This document shows positions 23,291-35,221 of a DNA stretch of 60,000 nt, in pieces. Under the pieces are notes generated by a model. It was not told where the DNA came from. It made no database searches and saw nothing but the letters and a program-made list of their open reading frames with translations. A program made the position numbers and the translations under genes. The stretch's first letter is position 1, and the number at the start of each line of letters is the position of its first letter. Origin of the DNA: Cryptomeria japonica (lineage: Eukaryota; Streptophyta; Pinopsida; Cupressales; Cupressaceae); NCBI RefSeq assembly GCF_030272615.1, contig NC_081415.1:101724796-101784795 (forward strand), given 5' to 3'.

Positions 23291-24078
23291 TGTTAGGATT
23301 CCCAAAGATACTGAGAGGGGGGGTGAATCAGTATCTAACTAGTTATATAATTTACTTGATTTAAAACATGTAAAGCATATCAATACTGTATACCGGTAAA
23401 CCAAAAGTAATGCAATAAACAAATATAAAAACAATCACATGAAAAGCACACCATAAAACAGTAGTTTTAACGAGGAAACCCAGTGTGGGAAAAACCTCGG
23501 TGGGATTTGTGACCCACAATATTCACTTACTGGCCAATAAGGGAATATTACTACTACAATAGGGGCCTGCACATGCAGGAAGGCCAAGTGCCTAGAGCTC
23601 ATTGCTCAAATACAAAATATGAAGTCACACTGACTTACAAAATGGATTATACAAATCCAGTGTCTTGTACTACTTCAAAATAGCATCTGTTATGCTAGAT
23701 CCAGTACCGGTTTTAGCTTTGCTAAATACATAAACCCTTAACCTATAATTCACATAATAGGTCTGCCTTATTTCAACTATCCCATTATTACCAAATGTTC
23801 TACAATGATCTCATACATATATGAGTCATATTACAACTCGCCATGTCATCTTACAATGACTTTACAATTAATTACAAAATACATTATCAGCAAAATTCCT
23901 GTCCGCCAAGGTGTCGGTATCCTTCCTTTGACTATCGGTGGCTTGTGTGCCGGTGTAGAGTCTATCATTACTAGTGTTGGTATATTGTCTTGCCAATATC
24001 ATATGATTGCAAGGTTGCCATCAATGAAAAAACCTTCAATCACCTACAATTTCTCATTGGAGTGTGCATTTGCCAACA
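23291..24078 (-). repeat. Solo LTR of the element I family, TSD gctga
   Basis: 788 bases from tgttaggatt to ccaaca, flanked on both sides by gctga (23286-23290 and 24079-24083). Its sequence matches the LTRs of element I, including the 9-bp hairpin stem (23306-23314 and 23328-23336) around a G run and the block aaggccaagtgcctagagct. No internal region is present, so the two LTRs of one insertion recombined. Strand is assigned by analogy with element I. Confidence 0.95.
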
Positions 24079-24083
24079 GCTGA

Positions 24084-25551
24084 TGAAGACTTTGGAGAGA
24101 TCTACAAGGTATGTGAAAATTTTGGTGACCGGTATCATATTGAGTTTTCTGATTTTCTGATACAAGATTGATTGCTATTCAAAGGAGTGCAATTGTGTAT
24201 TCCTAAGTGTTCCATGAGGTTGAATATTATTAGGGAGAAGCATTATGGAGCTATGGCAGGTCATTTTGGCCTTGACAAGACCCTAGACCTTGTGAAGAGA
24301 CATTACTTCTGGCCTAAATTGTAGGCAAATGTAAGAAATTTTGTGGAAAAATGTGTTATATGTCAGAAAGCCAAGGGGAAATCTACAAATGCAGGTTTGT
24401 ATCAGCCCTTACTCATTCCTTGTAGGCCATGGGAGAGCATAAGTATGGACTTTGTATTGGGTCTGCCTAGGACAAGGAGAGGATTTGATAGTGTTTTTGT
24501 AGTGGTGGACAGGTTTAGTAAAAAGGCTCATTTCTTGCCATGTAAGACTTCTTGTGATGCATCATATGTTCCAGACCTATTCTTCAAAGAGATAGTCTAG
24601 ATACATAGATTTCCCCTAAACATTGTTTCAGATAGAGATGTGAATTTCATAGGTCACTTTTGGAGGATTTTTTGGAAGAAGTAGTGGACTAACCTATATT
24701 TCTCATCAACCTACCATCCTCAAATGGATGGGCATACTGAAGTTGTCAATAGATCATTAGGAAGCCTATTACAGTGTTTGACAAGACAATATGGAGAGAA
24801 GTGGGACACCATAAATAGGAGTACTGGTAAATCTCCTTTCCAGATTGTTTATGGCATCCACCCAAGGGGAGTGTTGGATTTAAGAGATTTACCCAAAGAA
24901 GAAGCCATTAGTGCAGATGGTAAAGCTTTTGCATCAGCCATCAAAGAGGTACATGACCAAGTCAAGTCTCATCTCCAACAATCTACAGTGAAGTATAAGG
25001 CTCATGCTAATAAGAAGAAGAGAGATGTATAGTTTAATGTTGGAGATTTGGTATGGGTACATTTGAAGAAGGAGAGACTCCCAAAAGGCAAATACACCAA
25101 GCTCATGTAGAGAAAGATTGGACCATTTTAGATATTGAAAAAGTGTGGACAAAATGCCTATGAGATCCAAATTCCTCCTGATCTTGGATTATCACCCATT
25201 TTTAATGTGCGTGATCTTACACTTTTTAAAGTTGATGGCAATGAAGAAGAAGAACCAATACAGGTTGCAGCAAACAATGACATTCCAAGGCAGGAATCAA
25301 CTAAGTTGAGAAAAGTGTTAGACACTAGAGTCACAAAGAAGACAAGGAACAAGGAGTACATTAAGTACTTGGTGTCTTGGTATGACAAACCAACCTCTAA
25401 GGCAGTTTGGATGACAAGTGAGCAAATATCTAATCATGGTGCAGATGTACAAACTCTGATCTCAAGTGGGCTTGAGATCTCTTCTCCCGAGCAGTATGGT
25501 GCAAGAGAACATCATCAAAAAGATATTCATAACCCTAAGGATGAATACTAG
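24084..25551 (+). pseudogene. pol: Element H integrase with C-terminal chromodomain, pseudogene
   Basis: Integrase inserts the cDNA; chromodomains steer some gypsy elements towards marked chromatin. The HHCC finger is visible (HYGAMAGHFG then [10 protein letters not shown], about 24240-24370). The catalytic core is D ([10 protein letters not shown]), D (VSDRDVNFIGHF) and E (GHTEVVNRSL). A GPF-like region comes next, then a chromodomain at about 25311-25440 (KEYIKYLVSWYDKPTSKAVW). Stops at about 24322, 24598, 25030 and two near 25110-25128. The frame ends at 25549-25551, probably naturally. Confidence 0.93.
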
Positions 25552-26950
25552 GATCATTAGGGTGTCTTAGTGTGTCTTGTGTTTCATGTATGCAAATAAA
25601 CCCCACTATGTAAGCCCATGTCACCAATTAGGCAATTTGAGAAGCCAATTGGGACAATGTGGTAAAAAAGGGTAATAGATGGTCTAGATTTGTGTTTGAT
25701 AGGTTTTAGACATGTTTTATGTGTGTTTGGTTGGTCCATGTATGTGGATGCCAACCTTAGAGAGTATGACAACTTTTTGTGCAAAATTACAAAAATGCAA
25801 CTTTCGAGTGCAAAAGTGCAACTTTTTGTAAATCAGTTGGGAGAAGCCTTTCAATGGTTCCAACCTACTCCAAATTTGGTGGGAAACTATTGGAGAGTTA
25901 TATAAGCCTCATGGGCTCAATTCCCAAGGCTTCTGATGTTGGAGTTGGACTTTTGAGAAGCAATAATACACAAAATACTATAGTTTTCCCAAAAATCCTA
26001 AGTTTGCAGGAGTTGCATGTGCTTGTACGGATTGATTTGAATCCCACCATCCATGGAGTAGATATAGAGATGAAATAAATTTCTTTTGGTAGAGGTATAA
26101 GGTCTTAACTTTTCTAGAGTAGAGAGAACCCTCCATTTTTATGACTGTAACCCGCAAATTGAGGTTTTGGAGAGGGTTTTGAACAAAAATGGCCTTATCT
26201 TGCACTCCAATCCATTATAAAACTCTTCCTTTGGAGGGATCCAATATAAGCCACTGTACTTTATTTTTTTCATTATTTTCTATAGGGGAAACTTTTTTGT
26301 GTGGAGAAAGGAACAAGATTAGGTAGGCATCTCTATGTGACTACCTAGGACACAATTTAGGATAGTCATCATAAGTTGTCATAGTGGTGGATTCCAGGTG
26401 TACAACCCTAGAATTAGAGGTTTCTCACTATCCCCCATATTCTCATAAAAAAAATTTCATTTGGTGTACCGATAAAGGTAGTTGCTTTGGAAAATAAAGC
26501 TAATTGCCCCTATTAGGTCTCTTAGCCTCTGAAGGGAACATACCTTGTATTTGCAGATCTGGCCAAACCATTTTGGGGATCAATAAAACTTCCAAAAGGG
26601 TGTCTAAAATGGTAATTTTTTTGTATGGGTGTGGAACATTTTGAAGATAAGATCCATTCTATCATCAAATAGGGCTATAAGCCAAGGGGGTAGGTTTAAA
26701 AAGGAGGTATAAGGAATTGATGCTCTAAACCAAAACCAGTGTTTGAAAAAGTCCTTAGATGACATGTGTTGGACAACTTCAAAATCCAAAGGAGTAGAGG
26801 TCAAAGCATGTTTGAGGAGTTGAAGCCTTTTACTCATCTTGAGTAGGCCTAAGCTTAGTGAATGTGTGTGTAGTTTCATCCAAGGTGTAGAGTCCTTCCT
26901 TGCAAGACCCTTGTGTGTAGTTAGGGGATCACTATCCTAACCTTATTTGG
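25552..26950 (+). repeat. Probable 3' LTR of element H
   Basis: Starts just after pol, as usual for chromoviruses; a plausible TG start is at 25563. A TATA-like ttatataag lies at 25898-25906, followed by leader-like sequence. No genes are seen. The right edge is uncertain: recognisable J sequence begins near 26950, with no second LTR for comparison. Confidence 0.5.
25898..25906 (+). promoter_or_regulatory. TATA-like box in H LTR
   Basis: ttatataag about 340 bases into the proposed LTR, a usual place for an LTR promoter. Confidence 0.45.
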
Positions 26951-29378
26951 GCTTGTCATTAGGAGTTTGGGTAGGCCTTTTCATCAAGTGGCTTTGCCAC
27001 TTGGTGTACCATTCTCTTTTGGTACTTCCCCTGATACCTTCTCTTCTGAATCTTTTTCCTCAATCTTTACCTCAACATATTGTACATTTGTATGTAGAGG
27101 ATTCTAAGTATCCTCAATGTCAAAATTTTAATCATGAACTGGTGGAGTATTAACCAGTGGATCGGTTTTCTCATTTTGCTCATCTTTCCTTTCTAGTTCC
27201 TTATCCTTTGACAATTGAGTGTTTCGTGATTGTACACAACTGGGACTAAGCTCATATCTTTTATTCAAAATAATTCTTACCCATATATCTATTGTTTCTT
27301 TCTAGATCTCTTCATATTTTTCAAGCATTAAATTATTTATCTGGTGTTGGGATTTAAATTTTGTCAAACCTTTGTCACTTATTAAGTCTGCAATCTCTTT
27401 TGGAGTGATAGATGGGCAAAGATTAACTAGTTCTATTTCTTTCATCCATCTATCCAAATTTTTTGCATGTAGTTTCTTGGTTTCTAATATATCATACAAC
27501 TCTTTGGGCAAAATTTTCTCCAATTTTATCAATGTTCCACTAAATGAATCAAGATATAAAACAATAGCCTCTTCTAATTGTTTCTTATCCTTCTCATCAA
27601 ATTCATCATAAAATGCAAACATGTTTTTCAGATTGCTATAATTAATAATTTAATCTATAATTTCCTAAGCATCTAACTTATTTCTCTTACCATTTCTCTT
27701 CTTTTCTTTCGGTTTAGATGGCTCATCTCCTTTAGGCTTCCTCTTATGTACAATGGTAATCTTGGGAGTCTTCTTGGGTTGCTCCTTCTCTGGCTCCTTC
27801 TTTTGATCTTTCTTTTTATCACCAGAGGGTTGTCCTCTAAAAACTCTAGAAAATACACCTTTCTTCTTTGGAGCTTGTCTAATTTCATCATCTAATTATG
27901 TCTCCTCAGAAGATACTACAACATATTCCCTTGCTGGTTTTTCTTTTCTTTTCTTTGCTTCCTTAGGCTTGGGACTAGCAGGCTTGTCAAATGGTCCTTT
28001 CAGTTGTTTAGGTTGATCAGTTGTAATTGGGATAATATTCAGTGTGGCCTAAGCTTCTTTCTTTGCCTCTCTCTCCTCTTTTTTCTTCTTCTGCTGTTCT
28101 TTTTTTCTTCGAGCCTCAAGGATTTTAACCTTTTGCTCCACTTCAACCCTATCATGACCTTCACTAATTAGTTGCTCAGCTACAACCCTTGTCATTTTCC
28201 TTTTGATGTTGGGTGCAATGTGTTCCTAGTGGACATTTAGTCCCTTCTCTTGTGCAGTACCAAATTTCTCTTCTCTTTCATCAACGGGAGTTGTGGGTAC
28301 AGGTTGTCCATATTCGTTAAGTGTGGCTGCATCTACCTCATAGCCCATTGGCATGATCTAATTTTTTTTGGGTTGGACTGCCTCCATCATACATTCATCC
28401 TTATTAACCATAAAAAAAATTATGTCCTTATATTTTTCCACAATTTCCTTAGGAATTCTTATCCTACTCTTCATTTCCTCTTGAAATGTTTTGAAAAAGG
28501 CTCACAAGTTAGCCTTCTGCTACTATTCTTCATGTTGGTCTAGTATTTGTTCTATTTGTGTTGCAACAAGTCTATCAAATGCCCATTGAATCTTACCATA
28601 ACTGGGTACCATGTTCAGAAAGTAAAAGGTCAAACATATTATCAGAGAACCATACCAGAATGATTCTTCTTGTCTTGCTTGATCTTCTGAAGGTTTGTCA
28701 ATAATTCCTTGAGCATCACACTGCATAAGTCATAGTGTGCATCTTCTCTCCCCATCTAATAGGAAATGTGAATGGCAGTTCTGAAGAATTATTTCAATTG
28801 GTTAGATTGATAAACTTTATAGCCAATCACCATTATGGAAAATTTCACATCAGGATCCCTGATATCATCAACCCACATTCATCTGCCATCATATGTTGCG
28901 CCAGTGAGTTTGCATTCATCAGTTTTTGATATTTGTTGAAGCCCTGGCACATCTCTGACTTTGTAAAGGCATGTGATATTCTTGATCACTTTTTCAGTTA
29001 TCTTGTATGGCCAGTCCAACAATCCCCCATGAATTCAGATGAGAATATACCTCACCCATTCATCTTCGTCAAAGAATGGAAAATCCATGAACTGGGTAAA
29101 ACCCTTCCTCCTCAATTGCACATCTTCTGGTTTGAGTTGATTGTCAGTGATCAGGTGATTTGTGAATACCCAAGACATATCGTAATCCTTGATTTCTTTG
29201 ATATTGCAATGGATATATGCCCTAATGTCTTCAGTGTGAAGAACACCTTGACATACACTGGAAAATCCCCCAAAAGTTCATCCAAAAGTTATTTGTAAGG
29301 ATGTTTCTTGAATTATGGGTGTCGGTGGTTCTTGATTTCAACTACCATAGGAGTATCAACATTTGATGAGGATGCCAT
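26951..29378 (-). pseudogene. Element J: ORF2-family protein relic
   Basis: A minus-strand frame starting MASSS at 29378, broken by many stops and frameshifts. It is homologous to ORF2 of element I along its length. Shared blocks include EDIRAYIHCNIKEI (I: EDPRMYIHCHIEEL), KLTGATYDGR (I: NLTGATSDKR) and LTNLQKIKQDKK (I: INNLRKIKKDKK). Further on, the EAIVLYLDSF region at about 27560 matches ENSVILHLDIY in I. A Lys/Pro-rich linker lies at 27990-27660. I do not recognise the family; there are no RT, integrase or protease motifs. Its ORF1 and LTRs are not visible; element C is inserted just upstream and H lies downstream. Confidence 0.75.
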
Positions 29379-29798
29379 GATAAATATTGAGGGTTTCAGC
29401 AAATAGTAAATACCTTGATATTTCTTCGGATGATGAAATGATCATCAGATGTAGATGCTTTCAAAAATCACCTTAGGACTCTTGATTTCCTTTGAAATCA
29501 CTCTTCAGAATAGTTGATCACTGTGCGAAGAAATGATTTAACTTTTCCCCTTTTTATCAACATTAACCCTAATTTTCCATTGTCTTAAATTCTATTGAAA
29601 AATCTAATCAGATCACATAATCTGCATAAAGGTTCTGAAAAACTCTTGAATCCTCTTGAGTGCCCATCTGCGAACAAAATTACCTGACTATAGACCTAAT
29701 CCAAGGTTTTTGCATGATCTTCAATGATTTGCCTACTCCTAAGGCAAAGTGCCTTAGTTACCGGTTGAAATTCCCACTTTCGGTGTCAGACATGTTTA
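29379..29798 (-). other. Spacer upstream of J ORF2
   Basis: Non-coding. Element I also has a ~300-base spacer before its ORF2, and both contain an aaatacct motif shortly before the MASSS start. Element C's LTR interrupts it; no PBS is seen here. Confidence 0.5.
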
Positions 29799-30865
29799 TG
29801 TTAGGTCCTAGAGACAACTAAGAGGAGGGGGGGAATTAGTTGTCTAATAAATTGAAACCAAAAACAACTTAACCAACCTTAATGCTTAATACTGATAAAC
29901 CAAACTTTATGTCGGTAGATATTTTATCAGTTAATTGCAATACTGGTAAAGATTAATGCATGAAATAGAAAGACAATAACATCCACAACACATAACACCA
30001 ATATTTGTACGTGGAATTATTGTAAGGAGAAAAACCATGGTGGGAAACCTTACCCACAATCAGATGATACTACTGCAGATAGTATGTGTATACAAATGGG
30101 GTATGCACATGCACAAAGGCCAAGCGCCTAGATCTCACTGCTCAATCACAAATAGGAGTCACACTGACTACAATTGGATGGTTAAATCCAATATTGATGT
30201 ACTCCTCAAAATAGCATCTTCATATGCTAGATTCAGTACCAGTTCAGTTCTGATATGCCTTTACAAAAACCTTGCTTCACCTTCAAATGATGTGTGCATG
30301 TATAGCTCTACTTATTCTCACATATACCTTCTTACAATTTCTTTTCCCAATCACATTTCGATCTTACAAATAAGATCTTACATATATACCATAACCTAAG
30401 ACCAATTTTAGTAGGTCAACTCTAAGAGACATTACAATCAAATTAATTACAAGTAAATCAATAATTGATGCAATATCTGATTCAACATGTCGGCTTAATG
30501 CATTTACAACATTGATAAATCATCTCCAAAGTGTGTCGTGCTGATTTGGAATAGATAAGCCTGCCGATGCTTATTCTGGACATATTTGCCGGTAACAACA
30601 AATATGCAAATACAAATATATAAATAAACAAATCTCCAAGACAAAGTGTCCAAATGATGTCTTTGACATAACCAAATGTTTTCCATGTCATTCCAAGTGT
30701 CGGTGAACCATATATCCTACCAGTGTACCAGATACCGGTGACTATGCATAAAGTCACTTGCTTGCTAGTGAACATTCCCAATTCTCCAAAGTGTCAGAGT
30801 TGATAAGTGTTAATAGGTGTTGACATCAATGACAAAACTTTATCAACATAACCAAAATACCAACA
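29799..30865 (-). repeat. 3' LTR of element C
   Basis: 1,067 bases, the same family as the LTR of B (1,061 bases). Hairpin stem agacaactaa (29812-29821) pairs perfectly with ttagttgtct (29836-29845). Compared with B, one base pair has changed on both sides. The conserved caaaggccaagcgcctaga block is at 30114-30132. The candidate left TSD is gttta (29794-29798), with its partner outside the window. Confidence 0.93.
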
Positions 30866-31247
30866 ATCTCCCCCTTTGGCATTGATGGCAACACAAGATG
30901 GAAAAAAAATCAAAGTGCCAAAATAGAAATGCCAAATACCAAAAACCAACAATCTCCCAAAAGAGATCATAACCAGAAAACAAAATTCAGATACAAAGAG
31001 TAATCAATCTCTCCCAAAGTAACAATCTCTCCCCCTGAGAGTAACATGTGTTTTCCTTGTGTTTTTCCATATCAATCTCTCCCCCTTTGACATCAAATGC
31101 CAAGGTTACTACAAAACCAAGTTCAAATATAAAATACCAACCAATTCAGTATACCAACTACTCCCCCTGAGAAGTAGCTCTCATCAACAAAACTGAAGTA
31201 AAAGATTTCTCTGTTATTTCTGTCGGTTGATGAAAAACATCAACTAT
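30866..31247 (-). other. Element C PPT and repeated PPT-like boxes
   Basis: On the plus strand, atctccccctttgg directly follows the LTR (the PPT on the minus strand). Further ctccccctgag, ctccccctttgac and ctccccctgag boxes lie near 31030, 31080 and 31160. There is no coding. Confidence 0.8.
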
Positions 31248-31417
31248 CTAAGTCTCTACCGGTGGGGGTATGAACCCAAGCTGATCTCTGAGATATTCAA
31301 AAGTCTCCTTAGGCAAAGGCTTAGTGAAAATATCGGCAAATTGCTCTTTAGTATTCACATAAACCAATTTTACTTCTTTTGCTTTAAAATTCTCTTTCAG
31401 AAAATTCATTTTGATAG
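31248..31417 (-). pseudogene. pol: Element C RNase H C-terminal piece
   Basis: The minus strand encodes VNTKEQFADIFTKPLP followed by ETFEYLRDQLGF and a stop at 31250-31248. This is the usual copia pol C-terminus. It ends at the TSD gatag (31413-31417) where element D entered, and its upstream partner is at 52541. Confidence 0.93.
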
Positions 31418-33010
31418 TGTAGCTAGGAAATTAGGAATCATCACAAGCAATATAAAAACTAATCTAGCCCAATCACAAAAGCACAAAATGCAATCATCTA
31501 TCCTAACACACTCAATAAAGACATAAAGATAAAACATTCAAAAGTAAATACTATGCAAACCAAACATGGATATGAATGCTTCCTTCATGCGGCTCCATTG
31601 TTCTTCTTTCCTCTTCAAATAGTTTGGTTGTGGATTTCACCTACAAGTGCACATACATGATTGAAAGCAAGTAGGTAAGAAAATTGCTCAAAAGTACTCG
31701 AAGCGTGATTGATTAGAAATTCGATAATCTAATTAGGGGATTTGATTGAAGAAATTCATCCAATTTATAGACAAATTGGAGAGATGAACAAATTAGCATG
31801 ACTGTGATTCGAATGGAAATTCAAATCAAGAATAGCAAAATTATGACTTGTCTATGACAAATTGCTATGCAAGGATTTATGACAATTTATGACAAATTTC
31901 TATGTCAAGAATTGATTGATTGCCAATTATGACAAACTATGACAAATTTCTATGTCATTCCCATGAAATTAGGAGAAAAATAGGAGGAAATTGAAATTAA
32001 GAATTTAGAAAATTAGAAAATTAGGAATTAAGAAATTAGAAATTAGGTAAAATTAATTAATAATTTTTCATTTATTAATTAATTCACAAGGAGGAATAAT
32101 TAGCCAATCAAATGAACATTTAATTGTGACAAGAAGACCTAGGATAAATAAAATAAATTATTTAATCCTAGAGAGAGAAATGACACACAAGGTTAAATGA
32201 TTAAATCATAAAACCCTAGAAGATGAATTAGCAATGCGAGAATGACAATTAGGTCTTGATTGAAGATAATTGATTCGATTTGATTCTGATTTAACAAAGG
32301 ACCAATGTGATAAATTACTTGATTGATAAATGCACCAATTGATGAGGAACAATGACAAATTGATCCAAATTGACATAATTGAGATAGACAACAATCGATA
32401 GCGAAATGATTGCAAAATGACAAAATTGACAAGAGGACAAGGATCGATAACAAAATAGATTGCAAGATGACAAGATTGAAAATGACCACGATCGATGACA
32501 AATCAACCACAAAATGACAAGATCGAACATGACAACGACCGATGACAAATCGATCACAAAATGACAAGATTGAAAATGACCACGATCGATGACAAATCGA
32601 TCGCAAAATGACAAGATCGAACATGACAACGACTGATGACAAATCGATCGCAAAATGACAAGATTGAAAATGATAAGGATTGATGACAAGATTGATAAGA
32701 GGAAAAAACCCTAATTAGGATTGATGATGTCCAAAATGATGACAAATTAGCACGCACATTGATGCGACAGGATAAAATCGATCAAAATCATGACTGGATA
32801 GTGTTGTCAACAAGACCAAATTTGAGAGTGAGATGAATGAAGAATGTAGAAGAATGACTCGATGTTCACAAATGATAAAGACCAAGTGCGAATCATAGGA
32901 GAAATGTTAATGTGACACAAAAACCTAAAATGAGGCAATGCGCAAATGTTAAAGTATGATTCCGCAAGCATTGACCATTTTCAAGCGTTGACCATTTTTA
33001 GGTGTCTACA
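31418..33010 (-). repeat. 3' LTR of element D
   Basis: 1,593 bases. It contains AT-rich sequence, a tandem array of 47-bp units, and near its end a short duplication (aagcattgaccatttt, aagcgttgaccattttt) that the other LTR lacks. Confidence 0.93.
32470..32704. repeat. 47-bp tandem repeat inside D LTR
   Basis: Five units start at 32470, 32517, 32564, 32611 and 32658 (the last is degenerate). Two versions alternate (acaagattgaaaatgacc and acaagatcgaacatgaca), giving a 94-bp higher-order unit. It repeats in the other D LTR at 52017-52251. Long open frames over it are artefacts of the repeat period. Confidence 0.9.
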
Positions 33011-33026
33011 TTTTGCCCCTCTTTGA
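33011..33026 (-). other. PPT of element D
   Basis: The minus strand reads caaagaggggcaaaa immediately inside the left LTR. Confidence 0.75.
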
Positions 33027-33283
33027 GACAATGCAATTTTAAGCATTGTTTCAAAGAACTTAATGAAAATGCCCCAGACAATAATAATGACATATGCATG
33101 CCCCCTCGAGGAATTGGCCAAAAACATGCAGAAAAGAGGCCAATTGATCGATAAAAATGATAGGATCAAACAGACTGAGAATCAGAAATCGGATGCATGA
33201 AGGACAAGCAATTTAAGGTGCAAAAGACCATGACCAACATAAGATGGAGAGGATGCACATCCATCTATGCACTGACAAAGGTC

Positions 33284-33290
33284 TATAAAT
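33284..33290 (+). promoter_or_regulatory. TATA-like box upstream of PMD gene
   Basis: tataaat on the plus strand, about 85 bases before ATG 33373. It could drive the antisense PMD gene independently of the LTR. Motif only. Confidence 0.35.
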
Positions 33291-33372
33291 GAGACCAAGA
33301 GGGTGAAAAGAGCTCATTTGCACTAGCCAAAGAGGAGAATTTGTTGCTCTGGACAAGGACATTTGTAGAGAG

Positions 33373-35221
33373 ATGGTGAACATTCCAATGGCGGATCACC
33401 TCGAAAAACATGTATGCACATTCAGACGACCGGACAACGCAGGAGCAGCGGTATGGATCTCAAAAACCCATGTTTTCAATTTCATGAATTTTGATTGCTT
33501 GCGGGACATTGCAGGGCCCACAGGGGATGCCGAAAAGGACTCCTGCGCTTGTGTAGGGCGAATCCTGTGCTTGTGTAGGGTCTTCTATGCTTGTGTAGGG
33601 AGAGACAGGCACAGGTTACCTGACACAGGCGCAAGTTCCTTGACACAGGTGCAATTGTGTAATGTAAACCCTAATTTTGGTCAAAATGACATGCAAATGA
33701 TCTGAAAAGGGGGAATAAGGGTAGGATAGGTCAGATTAGATGAAAAACACCCTGATTTGGACATGAAAATGAGGAAAGGCAACCCGTAGGAGCAAACCCT
33801 AAAAATGACAAAAATATGCCCCAATTTGCAATGCAGAGTCGATAGTATCCACTGATCACACGGGAGAATCGACCTGACTGCTTCATGCTATGGCATAGAC
33901 TCAGGAGCACAGACAAAGACACATTAGCAGTACTATTTGAGTGCGACGCAGATGATCTAGATATTGTCGAGAGGGAGATCCGCTGGGAGACCATGGCAGC
34001 AGAGTATGATCGATGATATGTGGTGATAGCAGTGGTTATAGCATGTCTACTAGCAGGAGACAAATGAGGACATGGATTCCCTATTGGATGGGGAAGAGTG
34101 CTAGAGTGGATGGCGATAGAGGGGATAGTGTACGCATGGGGACCATGTGTACTGGCTATGCTATATTTTCAGCTGCATCAGATAGCATATCAGGGAGTAC
34201 AGACTCTGAGCTGTGAACTCACATTGCTACAGGTATGGGCATTGGAGCACATAGCTATATGTCGACCGATTATAGAGAGACAGGTAGTACCACACCGACC
34301 ATATGTGTATTGCTATGGGGGAGCACTGAGACAGGGTCCTGTTGGATACATATTGTACTGGCGACACGAGCTAGATAGACTGAGAGAGTTCATATGGAGA
34401 CCATATCGTGATTGCCCTGGATGGTCAGATGATAGTGAGGAGCTACCTTATTGTAGACAGGAGAGGTACTTGATTGGGTGACTAGTGAATCACCAGAGAG
34501 TGATTGAGATGTACCTGCCAGAGAGGGTTAGATGACAGTTTGGAGAGAGGTAGGATGTACCCAGGAGGATGGCACAGTTTTCCCGATCGCACAGAGAGAT
34601 GAGTCAGTGGGGGAGTATGATTCAGCCACACATAGCATATGCCGACTTTGCATAGCCACAATAGAGACAGTGGGATTGGAGGTCAGATGTGGTAGATGTC
34701 GGGATGATAGAGGAGTATGAGAGATGGTTTGCATGACGATGACTAGTGCCATTGACAGATCTAGACATTCCAGTACCTAGGAGACAGGAGGACTTCCCAC
34801 TCACTAGAGAGGAGGAGGGAGATGAGGATGATGAGGAGGATGAGGGTGGCGATGAGGAGGAGGAGGATGACAAGGATGGAGATGAGGAGGAGGATGACGA
34901 TGATGAGCCAGACTCAGTTGATCATGAGACATTGCAGGATATACCCATAGAGCTAGAGACAACTAGGACAGAGGAGATAGAGATATGCAGGGCTAGCATA
35001 GTGAGTCAGCGGAGATAGCCAGACTCATAGCGGCTTGAGATATAGCAATAGCTCAGGCACAACAAGAAGGACAGAGAGTCACTGAGTTCATTGGGTCGAT
35101 TAGGGATGCCAGTGCACAAGAGATGGCACAGATGTTGGTAGAGACTGGAGAGGAGATACACCATTGGAGGACATTATATGAGGGTGTCATTCCACCAGAG
35201 CAGAGGGCAGCTTCATATTGA
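33373..35221 (+). pseudogene. Plant mobile domain (PMD) protein, antisense inside element D
   Basis: Encoded opposite to D, between its 3' LTR and its gag-like gene. The PMD signature is clear from about 33840: AYAWGP-type core (EGIVYAWGPCVLAMLYFQL), then LTLLQVWALEHI at about 34223, a WRHELDRLREFIWRPY block at about 34363, and MYLPERV followed by QFGERQDVPRRM at about 34510-34566. A very acidic Glu/Asp run follows (34806-34915), and the likely end is at 35219-35221. Several stops and at least one frameshift make it a pseudogene. The N-terminal part (33373-33705) is unrecognised and may not belong. PMD genes are known both as host genes (MAIN/MAIL1 type) and inside transposons. Confidence 0.85.

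Larger units (their letters stand above)
22628..26950 (+). mobile_element. Element H: Ty3/gypsy chromodomain element (chromovirus type), partial
   Basis: RNase H, integrase and a chromodomain in gypsy order, starting in the RT-RNase H connection where G ends. Upstream RT, protease and gag are not in the window. A solo LTR interrupts it. Its 3' LTR probably occupies about 25563-26900, but the right edge against J is not sharp. Confidence 0.85.

Noticed and set aside
26604-26879. Minus-strand 91-codon frame
   Set aside because: Lies in the probable LTR of H, single open stretch without motif or neighbour support.
27372-28929. Plus-strand open frames opposite J
   Set aside because: The minus strand has clear homology to ORF2 of I; these are shadows.
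32193-32757. Overlapping minus-strand open frames with CDRFVI/CHF repeats (also 51838-52304)
   Set aside because: They lie on the 47-bp tandem array of the D LTRs; the repeat lacks stops in these frames. Not genes.
34622-34873. Minus-strand poly-serine frame
   Set aside because: It is the complement of the Glu/Asp run of the PMD gene.
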